From contig CM061920.1 in assembly GCA_031002005.1 (NCBI GenBank), positions 104,777,447 to 104,841,446 of the forward strand: a stretch of 64,000 nt of DNA, given 5' to 3'. A model generated the notes under the pieces. It had not been told where the DNA came from. It saw only the letters and a program-made list of their open reading frames with translations, and made no database searches. Both the position numbers and the translations under genes were made by a program. Below are positions 33,551 to 47,710 of the stretch, piece by piece (position 1 is the stretch's first letter; each line of letters begins with the position of its first letter). Source of the stretch: Vandiemenella viatica (taxonomy: Eukaryota > Arthropoda > Insecta > Orthoptera > Morabidae).

Positions 33551-36500
33551 TGAAGCATGTGTTGTGACTACGTTCTAATCATTAGAAGTTCATGATGGTG
33601 AGTACGCATGACATTAAGAGTCCTCATCCGAAATTAATCATTCAATTTGGCTCACATTTATAGTGGGTACATGTGTCAACGACATAAAAAAAACCTATTT
33701 TGAGCGATTCTCAATTGACGTTAAATGCCTAATGTGTAGATTATATTTAATACAACACTTTTTAAAAATAATAATAAGATTTTAAAACTAGATAACAGAA
33801 ATCGTCAATTACGTTTTTTAAAATTCAGATGTTCGTATAAGCTGTGAAAATACTTAATTTTCAAATAATATACGCCTAATAACTAAGAAATAATTTACTA
33901 TAAAGGTTGCAGAATTTAAAAGTTTGGCTCTAACCTGAAAACTGAACATAAGGTGGCAAGTGTGTAGGATTTGTTGATTTCACAGGTTGTACGAGCGCGA
34001 CAACTGGGAACCTAAACGGTTCGTGGTTGTGTACTGATTGGTTAGGGACAGAGGTACTTCAAAGCGTGGAGCGCGCACAATGCGCTTGTGAAACCGCAGC
34101 GGACCAGCCAATACCAGCGGTTAACTCGAATTTGCGCTGTGAACGCGTCGCCGTGCTATTAAACCGCTGTACTCTTGGATGTCAACACGCATGGAAACGT
34201 GACCACTTCTCTCAGTGGCTCGCTGTGCCAGTGAATTCACTTTTCAGGAGACACAGTTTGCCACATTTCGTGCCACGCAACAGTTTACAGATGATTTAAG
34301 AGCAACCGTATAGTGTATTGTGGTAAAGGAAATTCAGTAAATTTCATCACTGAAAAAACTGTATGCAACCTTGTTCAAGGCTCAGCTTCACCTTACCTGT
34401 CAACTGAAACTGGATAAATTCTGTCCTGGAAATCTAAAATGTGTTTCCTTAGTGTCAAAATATAGTTTTAATACTTCTGCAAGAGTATAAATTATTATAT
34501 AGTACGAAACATGACGTGATGAAAAGAATCGGGTAAAACGCAATTATTGAATATAGTCTCCTGTTTTTATAACTATGTACTAACTTCCTGCAATAAGGTT
34601 ATTACAGTTTTCTATATCCAATGTTCAAAAGCTGCTATCAAGATGCAACCTAGTTCTCCATAGTTCTGCTTTCGTTTAGATCGATCATCGATAATAATGA
34701 TTGCATTCATATTTTCAGTCAGTATTTATGTTCTGTTACAAAAAAGGCTCAAGAATTCTTCCTCACATCTACGGTAATAATTACTGCAAACTAACAACTT
34801 AAATTAATTTAATAACAGTATTTACAATTAAATAATGTATTTTATTGTGTGAATTAAAATTAATTATTAGTATCAGTATCTCTCAACAGCAAGTGAGCAC
34901 GAAATGTTTTAATCGAAAAGTAAAGTACACTTCAATAGCCTAAGAAAATGTAGAAATTGTGAATTATGAAAACTTTGATAAATTGAGAAAAGGACGTGCA
35001 CTGCCCGGCAAATGTTACGAACTTTTTTGAGCGAATGCTTTAAGTTAAACGATCAGTTTACCATATGAGCCAAAATGAAATCATGTTATTGAACGATGAG
35101 GAATACTGTTGTGCGGTGCGGAAAAAGTGGTGGACTAAGACTTTAATCCAATTTATCGTTTGTCAAAATAACGGTGTGAAGTAAACGAGTATTAGAGTAT
35201 TATAATGCAACAGAACCAATGATATCATACCTGCTTAGCATGCATGTTATCAATAAGTATAAGTTATATGGTAATAACTTATCTTCTGAAACTGTAACAG
35301 ATTAAGGTATTGTGCACCTACTAATTAAAAAAAATGGGTGCGCTATAATCTAGTATACAATACGTCTGGTAAACGGTTTTCGTTTTTAGGGAACTAATAT
35401 ATGCAACAATTTTTATATTGCTATTGACTGGAGCTGTCTATCGATTTCAACTTTCTAAATGATTCAACAGACCAAACACACGATATGTCAAAAAAAGTGT
35501 AGAATGATAAATTTTTCAACACTCTCAATGAATAGTTGATGATGTAATATAATCATTACCGAAACTTAAACATGGAATTAATATGTTGAGAGTACCGAGA
35601 AATAAACCTATTACAATAAATTATTAAAAAATCAAAACCAAGAACGTCAGAAATTAGACAGATGCCTTTAAACTAGTCTTACAGGTCACAATAACTTAAA
35701 TAATCACTAAAATATCAAAGTTAAAATGTTTCATTGCATAGAACATACTGAAAACCAAGAACAGAACTTTTCACTTATTTCATAATGATGACATACATGT
35801 TTCATGATATTATTTATTTATGTTTCTTCTTAGCCCTTAAATTGAACCACCATTTCTATGATACTAGGAAGCTAATCAACGGAATTATAAACAATGACAA
35901 GTGTTTTTTACGATTGTTTCACTCCACTGTTGAAACAGGCGAGTTGGAAATTATTTAATTTTCTGTGCCATTGCTTACCTTTGTGGGTGAGGACGAGATT
36001 GTGTCCACAGCGCTGGTCGGTTAACTTACTCCGCGCTTCATGTCATTACTGTCGCTGGCGCTCTTCTTGTCGCAGTCCAGGCAATTACTCTGCGCTTTGT
36101 TGGAAGCTATGCAGCTCAGTCCTCTGCCGAAATTGCATGCGCGATGCTTGATGCTGCACTAAGCACCACAAAGTGCTGTATACAGCGCTTCAGCCACAAA
36201 TTCAAATGGGGGCTTTCGGAACACAATTCCATACACGTAATGTTTTACATTTAAATATTTCTGAGTTATGTCTTGATTATCTGATGAAATTATTCGTTAT
36301 ATATTCCGGGATGTATGTCATTTGTTACGATATGAGGCAACTGTCTGAAGGATGTATAATATTCATAACTATATATATTTCATTATTAATTATTGTGTTG
36401 GAACCAGTATTATGATTTAAGAAGTCTTTTAACGGATGAAAATTGTTTTTGGCTTATGACTATCTTTGGTTGCTCGAGACATGCATGTAATCGCTGATAA

Positions 36501-39099
36501 AAGTGGACAGAAATGGATATAAGAAAATAATACAACGAGAAAAATATTGATTTTGGCAGACGTAAAATGCCTTAGAAGTGATTTAATATTGTCTGCATGG
36601 GACAATAGGATAAAAGCTCTGTAAATTTTGTAAGTAATAGTGGCTGGAAGACACGAACTGAAACATTAATGTAACCTGAACAAATAGTTTAATGATAACA
36701 GATGACATAAATGTAAGCCAGCCACAACAATTTTTAATCCTATATGCGTTTATTTCTATTCAATAAATTCGTGCAATGGGGCAGTAGATTTTTTTTTAGT
36801 ATATAACTGATACTCGTTCTGAAGTATATTTTAATAGTGGAGTGGATATTTTAATATCAAATGAAACACCAATCTCTTCTGATTTAAAGTGTGAGTCATC
36901 TTTGTTGTTTTGTTTTATACATATTAACCATTTTAACTCACAGTATTCTGTATTAAAAAAAAAATAGGCATATTTTATTAATTTTTATGTTAGTCAGTAA
37001 TTCAGAAGGAGTATTATCGATTTCACGAAAAATGTGTTCCACATCCTGGTGTCTGGTTGGATACGATTTTGCATGTACCATATTAAATAGTGTTTCTGGA
37101 GTAGCTACATTTCCAAAAATTGTTTTAATCTCTGTCTAGGCTTATAGATTGTATTGCACGTGTGTTGGGACCACTTCATCGTCTCTCCCACCCCAAAAAA
37201 TTCTCGAACCATATTGATCTTTTCACTAGGCAATCCATGTCCGTCGCTCTTCAAACGTCCAAGTATCAGACATTTAGTTGGTTTCTTGAACTGAGAGTCA
37301 TATCTACCAGCTTCGATCCTTCATCCAGGTTTGCGACCAGACATAAAACTTTAAATTTTTCGTTCTTGAGATAAGTGAACTCAACAAGGCATTGTAAGTA
37401 ATAGAGCATTACCACACAAATTAGAATTAAAATTAGTGGTGTTAATAAAAAGGAATGATTCTATTACTTAGCTCTTTCAAGTAGAAAAGAAAAGGATCAG
37501 ATGGGAGAATGTCTTTTGAAAACAGAAGTAGATGTAAGAAGTTAAGAAACAGGAAAGACATAAAGGAGCATACAATAGTTAAAGAACAACCAATCAATAT
37601 ATAAAAAATCACTTGAACAACTAATTAATATACTGAATAAAATTATGAAAGAAGAACGAATCCCTTATGACTTGAAGGACGACAATTGTCACGTTGTAAA
37701 TCTTTTAAACGTGATTTTAAAACGTTAATAATATTAAAATCTGTTGGCAGGCTTTCAAAACGTTGGCTACAGCTGATGACGTTTTTCTGAAGCAAACATG
37801 ATTTTTCATCAGTATTAGGACAGTTAAGTTGTGATACACTAAAACAGTGCCAGAAACTAAAAACTAATAGAAATTAACAACAACATGTTCTGTCCAGTCA
37901 GAATAGATTAATAAAATGCACAAGGAAACTATTAAAACAATTAGCTGCTAAGAAGCAACAAAACAAGAAGATTGTTTAATGCTTTGAGTAATAATAGCCA
38001 TGAATGAATTGCAAGGATATAAAATTAACAATAGTAATTCTCTGATGACGCAGTTTTTTTGTCAAGAATAAAATAGAAATTATCTTTTCAGCTGAAACTA
38101 AACCTGTGAGACGAGCTATTAATCTGTGGGAACATAAAAATACTACTCAACTTATATGATTTCTTCGCAGGTGGTTAGTTCCTTATTATCATTAAAAAAT
38201 TGTTGAGACAGGTAATTGTGTTGTCTTCAAATGGCGAAACAGGTGTACACTTATTTTCTACTGCGAAATCACAAGTAGGATACCAGGGTACATGAATGAT
38301 ATATTTTGTTATAGCCATTTAATGCGTTTGAGAATAAAACTTGCAATATATGACAAAACCATATTCGTAAACTGAGGAGAAGCATTACCAGATAGCATAA
38401 CTACAACGAGATGATCAAAAGTTGCTGAATCGAAGGTGCTAATTGAAATATAAGATAAAGTATGACAAGATAGGATAGAAAATACAAACATAATATCAAA
38501 GTGTAAACTAATAGACATAGCTGACTCAGTGAAGCGACTATGGAAGATGCTAATTTAATTCAGAACAGATCATAACCTTTAAAATGAAAGAAGACTGGAC
38601 AGCAGCCAAAACTGAAATGAGAAACATGTAAGACAATCAAATACTGAAGGATATAACAAGGAACCAATTAACTAAGAGGAAAAGAAAAAGCCTGCGAAAG
38701 GAATTTATATTTTGAGTTGATGTTGAATATATGTTGTCATATTTTTAAACCAGTCAATCAATGATCTCAAAGATGATGAGGCCCCTGAAGGAGACAAACT
38801 GCATTCATTACCCGCACTGTTTACTCTAATAAGGAGATCCCTAGTGAGGGACAAGTGATAGGAGTACTCTGCTGCCATGCGAGGAGTTATTGCTCTACCG
38901 ACAAACCACTACTCAAGGAAACAATAACGCGGACAAACGGAATAACCGAATCGCTTTCTTCCGTCTGAGTGGTTGAATGGCAACGAGATTGAGTGGGAGT
39001 GAAGTTGGTTCCCTCACACTGTGAATATACTTTCGACACGTGTGATGTGTACGTTGTAAAATACAGAACGAATACAAAGAATAAAATACTGGTTGCATC
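33551..39099. other. Mostly AT-rich sequence with GC-richer patches
   Basis: No gene or repeat recognised over more than 5 kb. The patch at about 33990-34290 (GTGGAGCGCGCACAATGCGC) and that at 35930-36160 are GC-richer and contain 85-90-residue frames without motifs. The remainder is AT-rich with scattered short homopolymers. Confidence 0.4.
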
Positions 39100-39420
39100 T
39101 TTCTGTGAGCTGAAACTGAAAGGCTGCGAGCGAGCCGGTGCCCGGGCAATCGATGTTGCTGTACCCGGCGCCCAGACTGCGGCACAAAGCGCCCGGTATA
39201 GCCCGGCACAAGCCGTGCAAGCTGGCTAATGGACGAGCGACTCGCCAAGTAATAGATGCGCCCGGTCTCCGCTGTTTGGCGCCTGCCGCCTGCCGAATAC
39301 CACCCGCAGTGCTACACGGCTCCGCTTTGACGCCGGCCGACTGCGTGCTCGGTGGGCAGCGGCAGTAACAGGGGTCGCCACTGTTGCTCTAACGGAGGTA
39401 TAAAAATGAAGGAATTAAAT
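39100..39420 (+). promoter_or_regulatory. GC-rich island ending in a TATA-like box (tentative promoter)
   Basis: CpG-rich sequence (GCCGGTGCCCGGGCAATCGA and CGCCGGCCGACTGCGTGC) is followed by GGAGGTATAAAAATG at about 39396-39410. TATAAAAA there is a good TATA match with an ATG immediately after it. Arrangement and composition resemble a core promoter region, but no downstream exon with a recognisable product is visible, and TATAAAA is common by chance in AT-rich DNA. Confidence 0.25.
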
Positions 39421-40793
39421 TCTCGTGGAGCTGGGAGTGTGTTGAACATTTTTTTTTCCCTCTGGATATTGGAGTAACACATGAAGTGGGAAACATGTAA
39501 GTTCGCTGTTATAATACTTGGCATCTTGAACGTCTACAACCTATTTGTCCAAGAGTGTTATTCATGCCGATTGTGTAACTGGCGGAAGACAGGAGCCAAT
39601 GTTTGATCATGGTAGACTCGGTAACCAATCCTCGGTATTTTACAGATGCATCTTATTGCATTGATGACAGAGGAGCTAAAAACTATATTATGGACACGTA
39701 GATTCATTTCTTTATGAATATAATCAGCAGTCTCCTGTAATAAATAATACCAACATTTCGGGGCAACGGAACGAAGTTGATAACAAGATTCTGAAAACTG
39801 GATATATGGAAATTCAGTAAATAATCTACCCTTCACACATTATGTTAAATGTATATCTGATATAGGGGTGGGGGTAGAGACATAGACAGAACGTTGTAGG
39901 GGGAGGGGGGATGAGGAACATGTGGTGTTTGACAGTGAACTTAAGAAATAATTTGAAGGAACTCATAATTGTAAGAGAAATATATGCAACGAAAGTAGCT
40001 TCTTGCAAAAATACACCTTCATCTGTATGTAAAGATGGACCGGAGAATTGACTGAATATCGACTCTGATGCATTATTCAACGTTCATCGCGGCTCATATG
40101 TATGGCTCCATATCACCATGCCAGGAACAAATCTAGTGCAGCGTTTGTTAGACGATCCAGGTAAACAGTTCTCCACTGGATTTTTACCCAAGTGCCACCT
40201 TATTTTATTCACGTGCTCCATTTCGGGCATAGAGCAAAAGTTATTGGCAGTTGTAAATTTCCATCGTATCAATCTAATGCTTGAAGGTCATCTAACTTAC
40301 CGTACCAAGTTCGTAATAGTGACGCAGACAATTAATAGCAGAAGTCGTTCTGCTGTTGTAACTATTTTATAATCCATAGTGTAGGATGGGCCTATGACTG
40401 CCAGAAACCATCACACTTGTAGAAACGATTGTTATTTGTCTGGTACTTCAGAAAATAGGTGAAACAAAAACCTGTTTCGTAGGATACTCCATTTACATTT
40501 TAATATGTGCGCTACATGAAATCCTGTGTATAAGGAATAGAACAGTTCTGTAATTAACAGTCATTGTTCTCACAGATTTACCTGCCATGTAGTATCTTCG
40601 TATTGTGATACACTTTAAAATTAAGATTATTTCTATCAGAGTTCTGTATTGATTTCACGCAACTTCATTTCGAGGTTTTAAAGCTTTTGGTAGTATTCTA
40701 CTGACAATGATGACAATATCGGAATTAATTTGGAATGTTACCAATCATTACGTATTATGTGTGGTACATGTTACTTTTCTTATTTCATTCATT
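39421..40793. other. Unassigned sequence with a G-rich patch
   Basis: No gene recognised. At 39865-39910 the plus strand carries four G-runs of 4 to 6 (GGGGTGGGGG and GGGGGAGGGGGG), compatible with G-quadruplex formation. Frames at 39558-39836, 39826-40080 and 40118-40372 have no motif. Confidence 0.4.
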
Positions 40794-41909
40794 TAAAGGT
40801 TTATTTAGCCTGACAAGATTAGGGCTGTCAAGCCTTCTCTTACATCATACCAGGTGTTTACAATAAATTATAGACAACTTACACAAATTAACAGTATACA
40901 CCACTTATGTAACATTTGGCCTAAATCAAGTTCAAGAGTAATATTAACAAAAAAACTTTATAATATTTATGAGTAAAATACTAACAAAAATCTTAATAGT
41001 ATTCGTGTTTAACTAGTTAATATTTTAATGGTATAAACTAATGCAAGTGGAAGTTAAAGAAGTAAATGGTACAAACTTAATACTAGTAGGATGACGAAAC
41101 AAGACACAAACTAATACTAGGGAAGGGAGAATAAAGAGGTGGACACTGTATACATCAATATTATTCAAGTCTAAAAATTAAGTTATGTATGGAAGGAGAG
41201 ATCTTTTAGCTAGTGCTCCAATTAGTAATTCTTTCTCAAAAGAGTTTTAAACGGGCCGGTTTTTTTGGTAGTTCTAATTTTCAGGGTAAGATCATTCCAC
41301 AGTCTAGCCACTGAAATGAAGAAGGAATTGGCTAGGATTTCCGAGCTGTGGGAGTGGATGGTTCGTATGTTTGAGTTCAAGGATCTGGTTTTAATACGAG
41401 TATGGGAAATTCCTAGGTATTGGATATTGGAACAAAGGTATGCGGGAGTTTTCAGATGTATGAGGCGGTGAAGGAGACATAGAGTGTGGAATCGTCGTCG
41501 ATCCCAAACGCGCAACCACTGCAAGCGGTCGTATGAAGGTGAGACATGGTCGTAAAGTCGTAGGTCACAGATGAACCTTACACAGGAGTTCATAACAAGT
41601 TCAAGTTTCCTTATGTCTGCCGAACTAAAATTTTGCTGAACAACGTCACAGTAATCGAGATGTGGTAGCACCAGAGCCTGCACCAATTGCTTTTTCAAAT
41701 GAGTGGGAAAAAATTTCTTACATTTATACAGAGCAATTACTATCTACTAGGACTCCAAGACCCATTACCGAGCCGCTATAGTTTAATTCTGTTCCCTGAA
41801 GTTTTATTTTTGGGAGATTTGATGTGAAGTTGCTGTTTATCCTCCCAGTTACGAAATGGTGATTGGAAAAGACCACATAATTATCTAGGAGAAACGCTTT
41901 ATCAACCAC
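40794..41909 (-). mobile_element. 5'-truncated LINE with long 3' UTR
   Basis: The minus strand carries RT C-terminal coding sequence (41909 down to 41222), then about 430 bp of 3' UTR to about 40794, ending in AAACCTTTAAATGAATGAAA, a degenerate (AAAT)n tail. The UTR is the same as 5740-6097 on the plus strand, which defines the family by two copies. No target-site duplication is clear. Confidence 0.85.
41222..41909 (-). pseudogene. LINE reverse transcriptase C-terminal region, two frames
   Basis: A first frame (41909-41724) has SNFTSNLPKIKLQGTELNY and VMGLGVLVDSNCS, the usual LGV(x)D motif of CR1/L2/Jockey-type LINE C-terminal RT regions. After an interruption with stops near 41715, a second frame resumes with FFPTHLKKQL, LVLPHLDYCDVV, WDRRRFHTLCLLHRLI and a terminal VARLWNDL block, and ends at 41222. 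About 20 residues that should join the halves appear lost. The active-site part lies upstream and is absent, so the copy is dead. Confidence 0.85.
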
Positions 41910-41920
41910 TAACGTACTTC

Positions 41921-43343
41921 TTTGATATCGCTAAGTGACCATTTGTGAAACTTTTTTTTTTTTATTTTTTTTTTAATTTCTGATTAGTGTTAGGAATACA
42001 ATACTTACAAAACTTACGCTTATGAATAACACTATCTAAAGTGCAGTTTTCCGTCTCTTTCACTGAATGTAATCCGTATTACATTAAGCAGAAGAAACAA
42101 AAATAAAAGTATTCGAAATCAAAACCAGCAACCCATTGTGAGATCCCAATCACAAAGTCATTGTTATAAAAATAATTGTAAGACATGACATGAGGGTAAT
42201 TTTAAGTTTCGTTAATAATTTAGTTTGTTGTAGTTGGTACTACTGTTGTTGTTGGTGGAGTGGGAGTAAAGTTGTCAAGATGGCGAGAGAGGGCTAAGAA
42301 AGAATGTATGGATAGGAGTATGTTGGCAGTGTATTGTAGTAGCAAGTGTTTGAAGTATAAAATAAAGTTTGGCAAATAAATGAGCGTAATGATTGAATTA
42401 TTTGTCGATTATACCTGTTGCGCTAAAATGTATAACTTGTAAAGTGGTTTGTTGACTAGTAGTAATAACACTAGTAAATCTTTCGAAAATAAATTTTTCT
42501 CTGTTTCTACTGCTGGCCACTATGATATGTAGCAAACATTGTCTCTTCTTGTACCTCGGTGCATATGTTACCCTGCACCATTAAGTAATTAATTCAGCTT
42601 AACAGATTGTAACTAGACCAACTCATATCTAACTACCACATCGGATCAGACAACTATTATATAAATTATAGAAAGTGGAAGGCTAATTCACGATAATTTG
42701 GAACTAAACCAATTAATTCTCATACCCTTCCGAACAATTCGGAGATTAAATCGTTAGCCTTAAATCAATTGAGGTTATAAACACATCCAGCAATGTGTGG
42801 GCAGGTAGTAGTGTAGTAATTCACGCTTAGAGAGCCGCGGTTTGTGGACACAGTCCGGTAATTACTCAGGATGCACGCTGGCTAGAATTGTTTACCGGGC
42901 TTCCTCCATACAACGTTTACTCTCACCTTGAAAGGATATACCACCTCAAAAAGATGTAAGAACTATTTAATTCATTAATTTATGATTCAAATTCTGACAG
43001 TATGAGTGTGTTCCATGCAACGATACCATCATACTTTATACGAAAGACAAATTGTCCTATCTTTAACTAGCTAGTAATATTGTTTTGTAAATATTGTATC
43101 TATCATGCTTTGCGGATAGCATTTACTGAGGAGAATTCTTTAAAACCTTTACTTCAGCAACGCATCATCACTTCATCACACTTTGAACTAATCCAAATGC
43201 CAGTCCAAACGCGCAGCAGCATGTTAAAACGATAATTGCGTTTCTGTGGAAGTCCTACGTTTGATAGCAACAATATCGTGAACACATGAAACCACAATAG
43301 ACATTGGAAAATAATACTTTTTGGAGGGGCATTTGTAATTTTG
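41921..43343. other. AT-rich sequence, nothing recognised
   Basis: T-runs at about 41951-41974. No gene or other repeat recognised. Confidence 0.45.
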
Positions 43344-43614
43344 CGTTCTGGTAGCTCAGTGGTTAAGGCGCTAGCTTTCCAAACATTCGCTGCTCCGGTC
43401 CCGGATTCAAATCCCGGCAGGTGCAGAAATTTTGAGAGTTGTATTTGATCATATGAGCTACGCCAGGCCGCTCCGTGGTTCGGATTCCACGTTAAACTGT
43501 AGGTCCCAGAGGAAAGGAACTGGCCGTCCTACCTCTGACACAATGGCTTAGTATGCCTCCTTCTGGAGGATCCAACCAACCTTCGGGTTGTGGACTAAGT
43601 TAAGTTAAGTTAAG
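43344..43614 (+). mobile_element. tRNA-derived SINE (family B) with (TTAAG)n tail
   Basis: The head GTAGCTCAGTGGTTAAGGCG is a near-consensus A-box region. CCCGGATTCAAATCCCGGC carries a T-arm/B-box with a CCGG stem. The tRNA-like part ends near 43427, and a family-specific body follows (ACTGTAGGTCCCAGAGGAAA, CCTACCTCTGACACAATGGC), closing with a short TTAAG tandem at 43595-43614. Not a tRNA gene: the anticodon arm is aberrant and the body recurs elsewhere in the window (47711-47825 and 48872-49055). Confidence 0.82.
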
Positions 43615-45412
43615 GGTATAAATTTATGTGTCAATGATGAAAAAATCATAATTTAACATTACCACCATTTAATATATCAATATATACTTCTTATTCCTAT
43701 AATTCGTAGAACATTTGGGCTTAAGTGGATACCCATATGAAATAATATTTCAAATATTTTTATTCAGAATACAACTTTATTATAATATAAATTCTGCATC
43801 GCGACAGGCCTCCGGTTTCAATCATATGTACGGCCAGACGTTCTCAGTGAAATAAGGCGTTTTTTTTACCTCCCGCATGTTTTGTGTGAATGAATTTCCA
43901 CTGTAGAATGACTATTAAGTGAATAATTCCAAATCCTTTCATGGTAAACTGACCAACCCTCATGGTCCACTACCATAGGAAGAAATAATAAAAAAAAGTG
44001 TGTGGTTATGTTAAGACTATGCACATCGGATGTTTATGAAAGAATCATTCAATACTGAAGATAATAAATGTTTGATAATCTGTAGTAAAGCTTTTAAAAA
44101 TACATTTTTTATGATCTGCGTCAAACTTTCTTGAGATTGTTGCTCATATAGTTGTCACATAAGTACGATAACTGGCAGACACTGAACCGCACCTCCCTGT
44201 CTGCAGTAACTATTTTGTAAGCTTTCTACATTGTTAAATAAATGTGACGAAAGATTGCAGTCACAAAACTTCATGGACTATATCAGTCAGTAGACTGCAT
44301 TAAACGTGAAATTTCAAACACCAGTTGATTTATTTGCAGGAAGCACTTAAGCAGGTAGAAAAATGTTTTATGTGATGGATTAACATTCAAAGAAACATAA
44401 TTAGTAAGCTAAAATTTTGTAACATTACTCTCCTCATGTCTCAAAAAGACACTTACAAAGAAATGACGTAGAGGATTGGAAAAAAATACGATAAGGGTAA
44501 TTGGGTGAAAATTAAAAAAATACAAAAACTATAAACCTAACGAAGATCCACTGAAAACTGACAGCAACAAAATATTAAATATAAAAACTGGCTCAAATGG
44601 AGGAGTTAAATGGATATTTTTGCTACAGAAAATAAAATTTTAAGCTGATAAACGAAGCAAAGATGAAGTCGAAAACAATTTAACAATAAAAGTGACCAGG
44701 TTATAGAAAACTTTTATCAAATTTTTAGAATGAAAACTTTTTTAAAAAAAATATTTCCCTACGAGGTCATTGAAAATTACAGTAGTAACCAGAATATTCA
44801 ATGAAGCTACACCGTCTGAATTAGCTAACTCGAAACCGACGTTGCAACCATCGTAAAATTGCAGACAGCGTATGTTACCCCACGATAGGTTCTATCTGTT
44901 CGGTAAACGCCCTGTGTTGTCTCATAGCCACTACTGGGGAAAAAAAATTTGATTCATTCAATATTATTAACGCAGTACAACCATTTAAGTAATTGACAAA
45001 ATGAATGATTTTTCAGTGTTACGTATTAACAATTTCAACTAATAAAAGGCAAGTTAATCCAAGTTATATCCTCCAACAATTATAATTTAATGTCTGTAAA
45101 AATTGATTTGGATTTCCAGAAATTGGCAGCCATGTTTCTCTGAATTTTTTCAAATGTTTACAAGTAATTATGCAAGGGAAAAAAAACAAGTATTAAAGTA
45201 AAAAACGAAATTAATTTATAGAAATCTGTGATAAATCTTCAACATAAGGTTCTGGTTTTTCAAATTAAAACAAGATGTGTGTTAAATTACAAGCTAAAGA
45301 CTGAAGAAATGTAATTGTAGTGATAAGAATGGGATAACCGGTTATCATGAAAAAAGTACGTGCTGCACCTTCCATAACTCATCAGATGGATTTATCCCTG
45401 ACTCTACCTTTT
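43615..45412. other. AT-rich sequence, nothing recognised
   Basis: No supported gene or repeat end in about 1.8 kb. Confidence 0.45.
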
Positions 45413-45645
45413 CGCGTGAAGGTAGTTCCCGTCTGCCTTCTGAACTCCCGTTTCAGATGATATAGATTTGATTTCTGATTCAGCTATCCGGATTTCACAT
45501 TTCCATGTTTTTCCGAAATCACTCCAGGTGAATATCGGGAATGTTCGCTATAATAAGCAATGGCTCTTTTCCATTTCTGGAACCCCGTAATCTCCAGGGT
45601 GTTACGGATCGAATTCGATAAGCCACATGTCCCTTAGTTAAAAAA
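45413..45645 (+). mobile_element. tRNA-derived SINE (family A), strongly diverged
   Basis: CATTTCCATGTTTTTCCGAA, ATCACTCCAGGTGAATATCG and GGGAATGTTCGC follow the family A body, and the decayed head precedes them (TGATTTCTGATTCAGCTATCC). The tail region is unrecognisable. Old copy; ends approximate. Confidence 0.65.
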
Positions 45646-47710
45646 GAAAAATAATTTCATGTGTACATGAATTTTGGCAATCTTTTATATACAGTATATG
45701 AAATGAAACCCCCATATATTTTTTTAAAAAACACTCAAATACCACTTAGTTGATTTCAACAGGATTTTCAGCGTTTTGAAGCTTAGAATCTGAATTGAAT
45801 CATTTGGCGAGTCTCGTGCTTTAAAATTTCATAACGCCGGAGCAGTAAATGAAAATCTGAAAGTATACCATGAAATACCAAAGATACAATACCAATTACA
45901 TTTTGATACGTCATATTTCTAGAAAAAAAATACAGCATGTAACGTTTCATTTCTTAAATTTCGTCTTGTCAGTCCTTAAACCCCATGCATGACCGTTTTG
46001 AATGCGAATAGCACACAAGAAAATTTATTAAATTATTTAACGGAAAATAATTACTAGAGCCTTTTCGCTTCTTGAAGCTATGATCTCAAGCCACATAGCT
46101 TCAGTCTCTGATGTTTGGAAATGAAATTATATTCGCGGTTAATAGTAAATAATGCATATCTGATAGATTTTAACATTTAAGTAAACTGATTAAAACCTTT
46201 AATGTTCTATTTACCGATACCCTTATTCAACTGAAGCTTTTTGGTAGCAGTGCAGATTGTGACACATTCTGCATTCAATAACACCAATGGGTAATTTTCA
46301 TTTGAGTCACTGTTAAAAAACCAGCCTCGATTAGCTGCATCTGTTAAGCAAACACTACAACCAATTATTTGAGTGGTGTTTGGCACAAAGGGGACTATAC
46401 AAAGACTATTCAAACACAAAAAAAACGAAATGTAATCCTATTTAGAACTAACTATTTGGTTCTTAAACATCAATTGCTATATTGCATTTTCAAGAATCTT
46501 CAGTAAACACGGATATATTGTAGACTACAAAACACGAAACCAAAATTTGTGCTTCTTTGCCAGGACAACACTGAATGATGTCAAAATTAAGAAATATAGG
46601 AATATTCTAAATACAGTTATTAATTGCCGATTAAACGAGACGAACGTTAATATATGGACTAATATACACTACTCCCTGGTGTTCTGTCGATGAACAGTAA
46701 CACCTATGTTCATAAAAACATTCTGTTAAAGCATAAATTAAAGACGATACATTAACGCATCAATATATGTCAATATCTAAGAATAAAGGTCTCAATAACC
46801 AAGAAACCTAAAGTAATTTCTTGTAAAGCGTTGTTTAAAGTAGTTAATTTTTCTGACGCTATTAGAAATCCTTTAAATTCCACAGAAAAATATTTTTTTG
46901 TCAAGTTAAGTTACTCAGATACAGACTTTCCATAGCAATATTTGCCTAAGTAGCAAAAATTTAACGATCTGTTGTAAAAATTTCTTGAAAAAGAGTGCGT
47001 ATAAATAGACCGATGAGGTAAAAGTTTCTTTTAGGCGATTTTTTAATCATCAATTAACAGTTGTTAATTATCTAGATTCTTCTATTGTTACGACAATGCT
47101 CTCAGTCGTCAGATTCTTACATTATTCCTGTTGAGACGTGTTTTAAAGAGATATAACTCCATAATTCTTAAAGCGTTTCAAATATTGTTTGATTTTGCTA
47201 AACTTCAATAGACACATAGGATCTTTTTTTATAATATATGTGCTCCGGAACTACGCTATCGAATTGCGCAAATCAAATTCTAGATTTAATAGGATGCTTT
47301 CTCACTTAAATTTCATCAGGTTGGGTGACTACTGTTTCTTCGATAAACATAAAACAAAATTAAGTTTTATTTATTTATAGCGATTTGTAGGACTAATTTT
47401 TCGGTTGAAATTACTTTTGTTGTTGAATATTTCAGTGAAACAACTAACTGCATATAGTGTGTCACTTATTTTTCATCTTTCGAAAAAACAAGCTCCAAAT
47501 CCTCTATCTTGATTAACCAAAAAGCAATGTATGCAAAATTTTAGTAATTTCAGACAACTAAAATGCTACCCTCATTGAACCTGTAGTTTTGAAGTTTAGG
47601 TATGCCTGAAAGTCTTAACTGTGGATAATCAACATTTTCTTTTATCATTTTCCCCTATGTTAATAAATTCTTCAGATATTGTCAGAGTAAAAAAATAATT
47701 TAATTTAATT
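45646..47710. other. AT-rich sequence, nothing recognised
   Basis: No gene or repeat recognised. Confidence 0.45.

Noticed and set aside
43344..43430. Possible tRNA gene (good A-box and B-box)
   Set aside because: Abnormal anticodon arm and a body that recurs at 47711 and 48872 show it is the head of a SINE.
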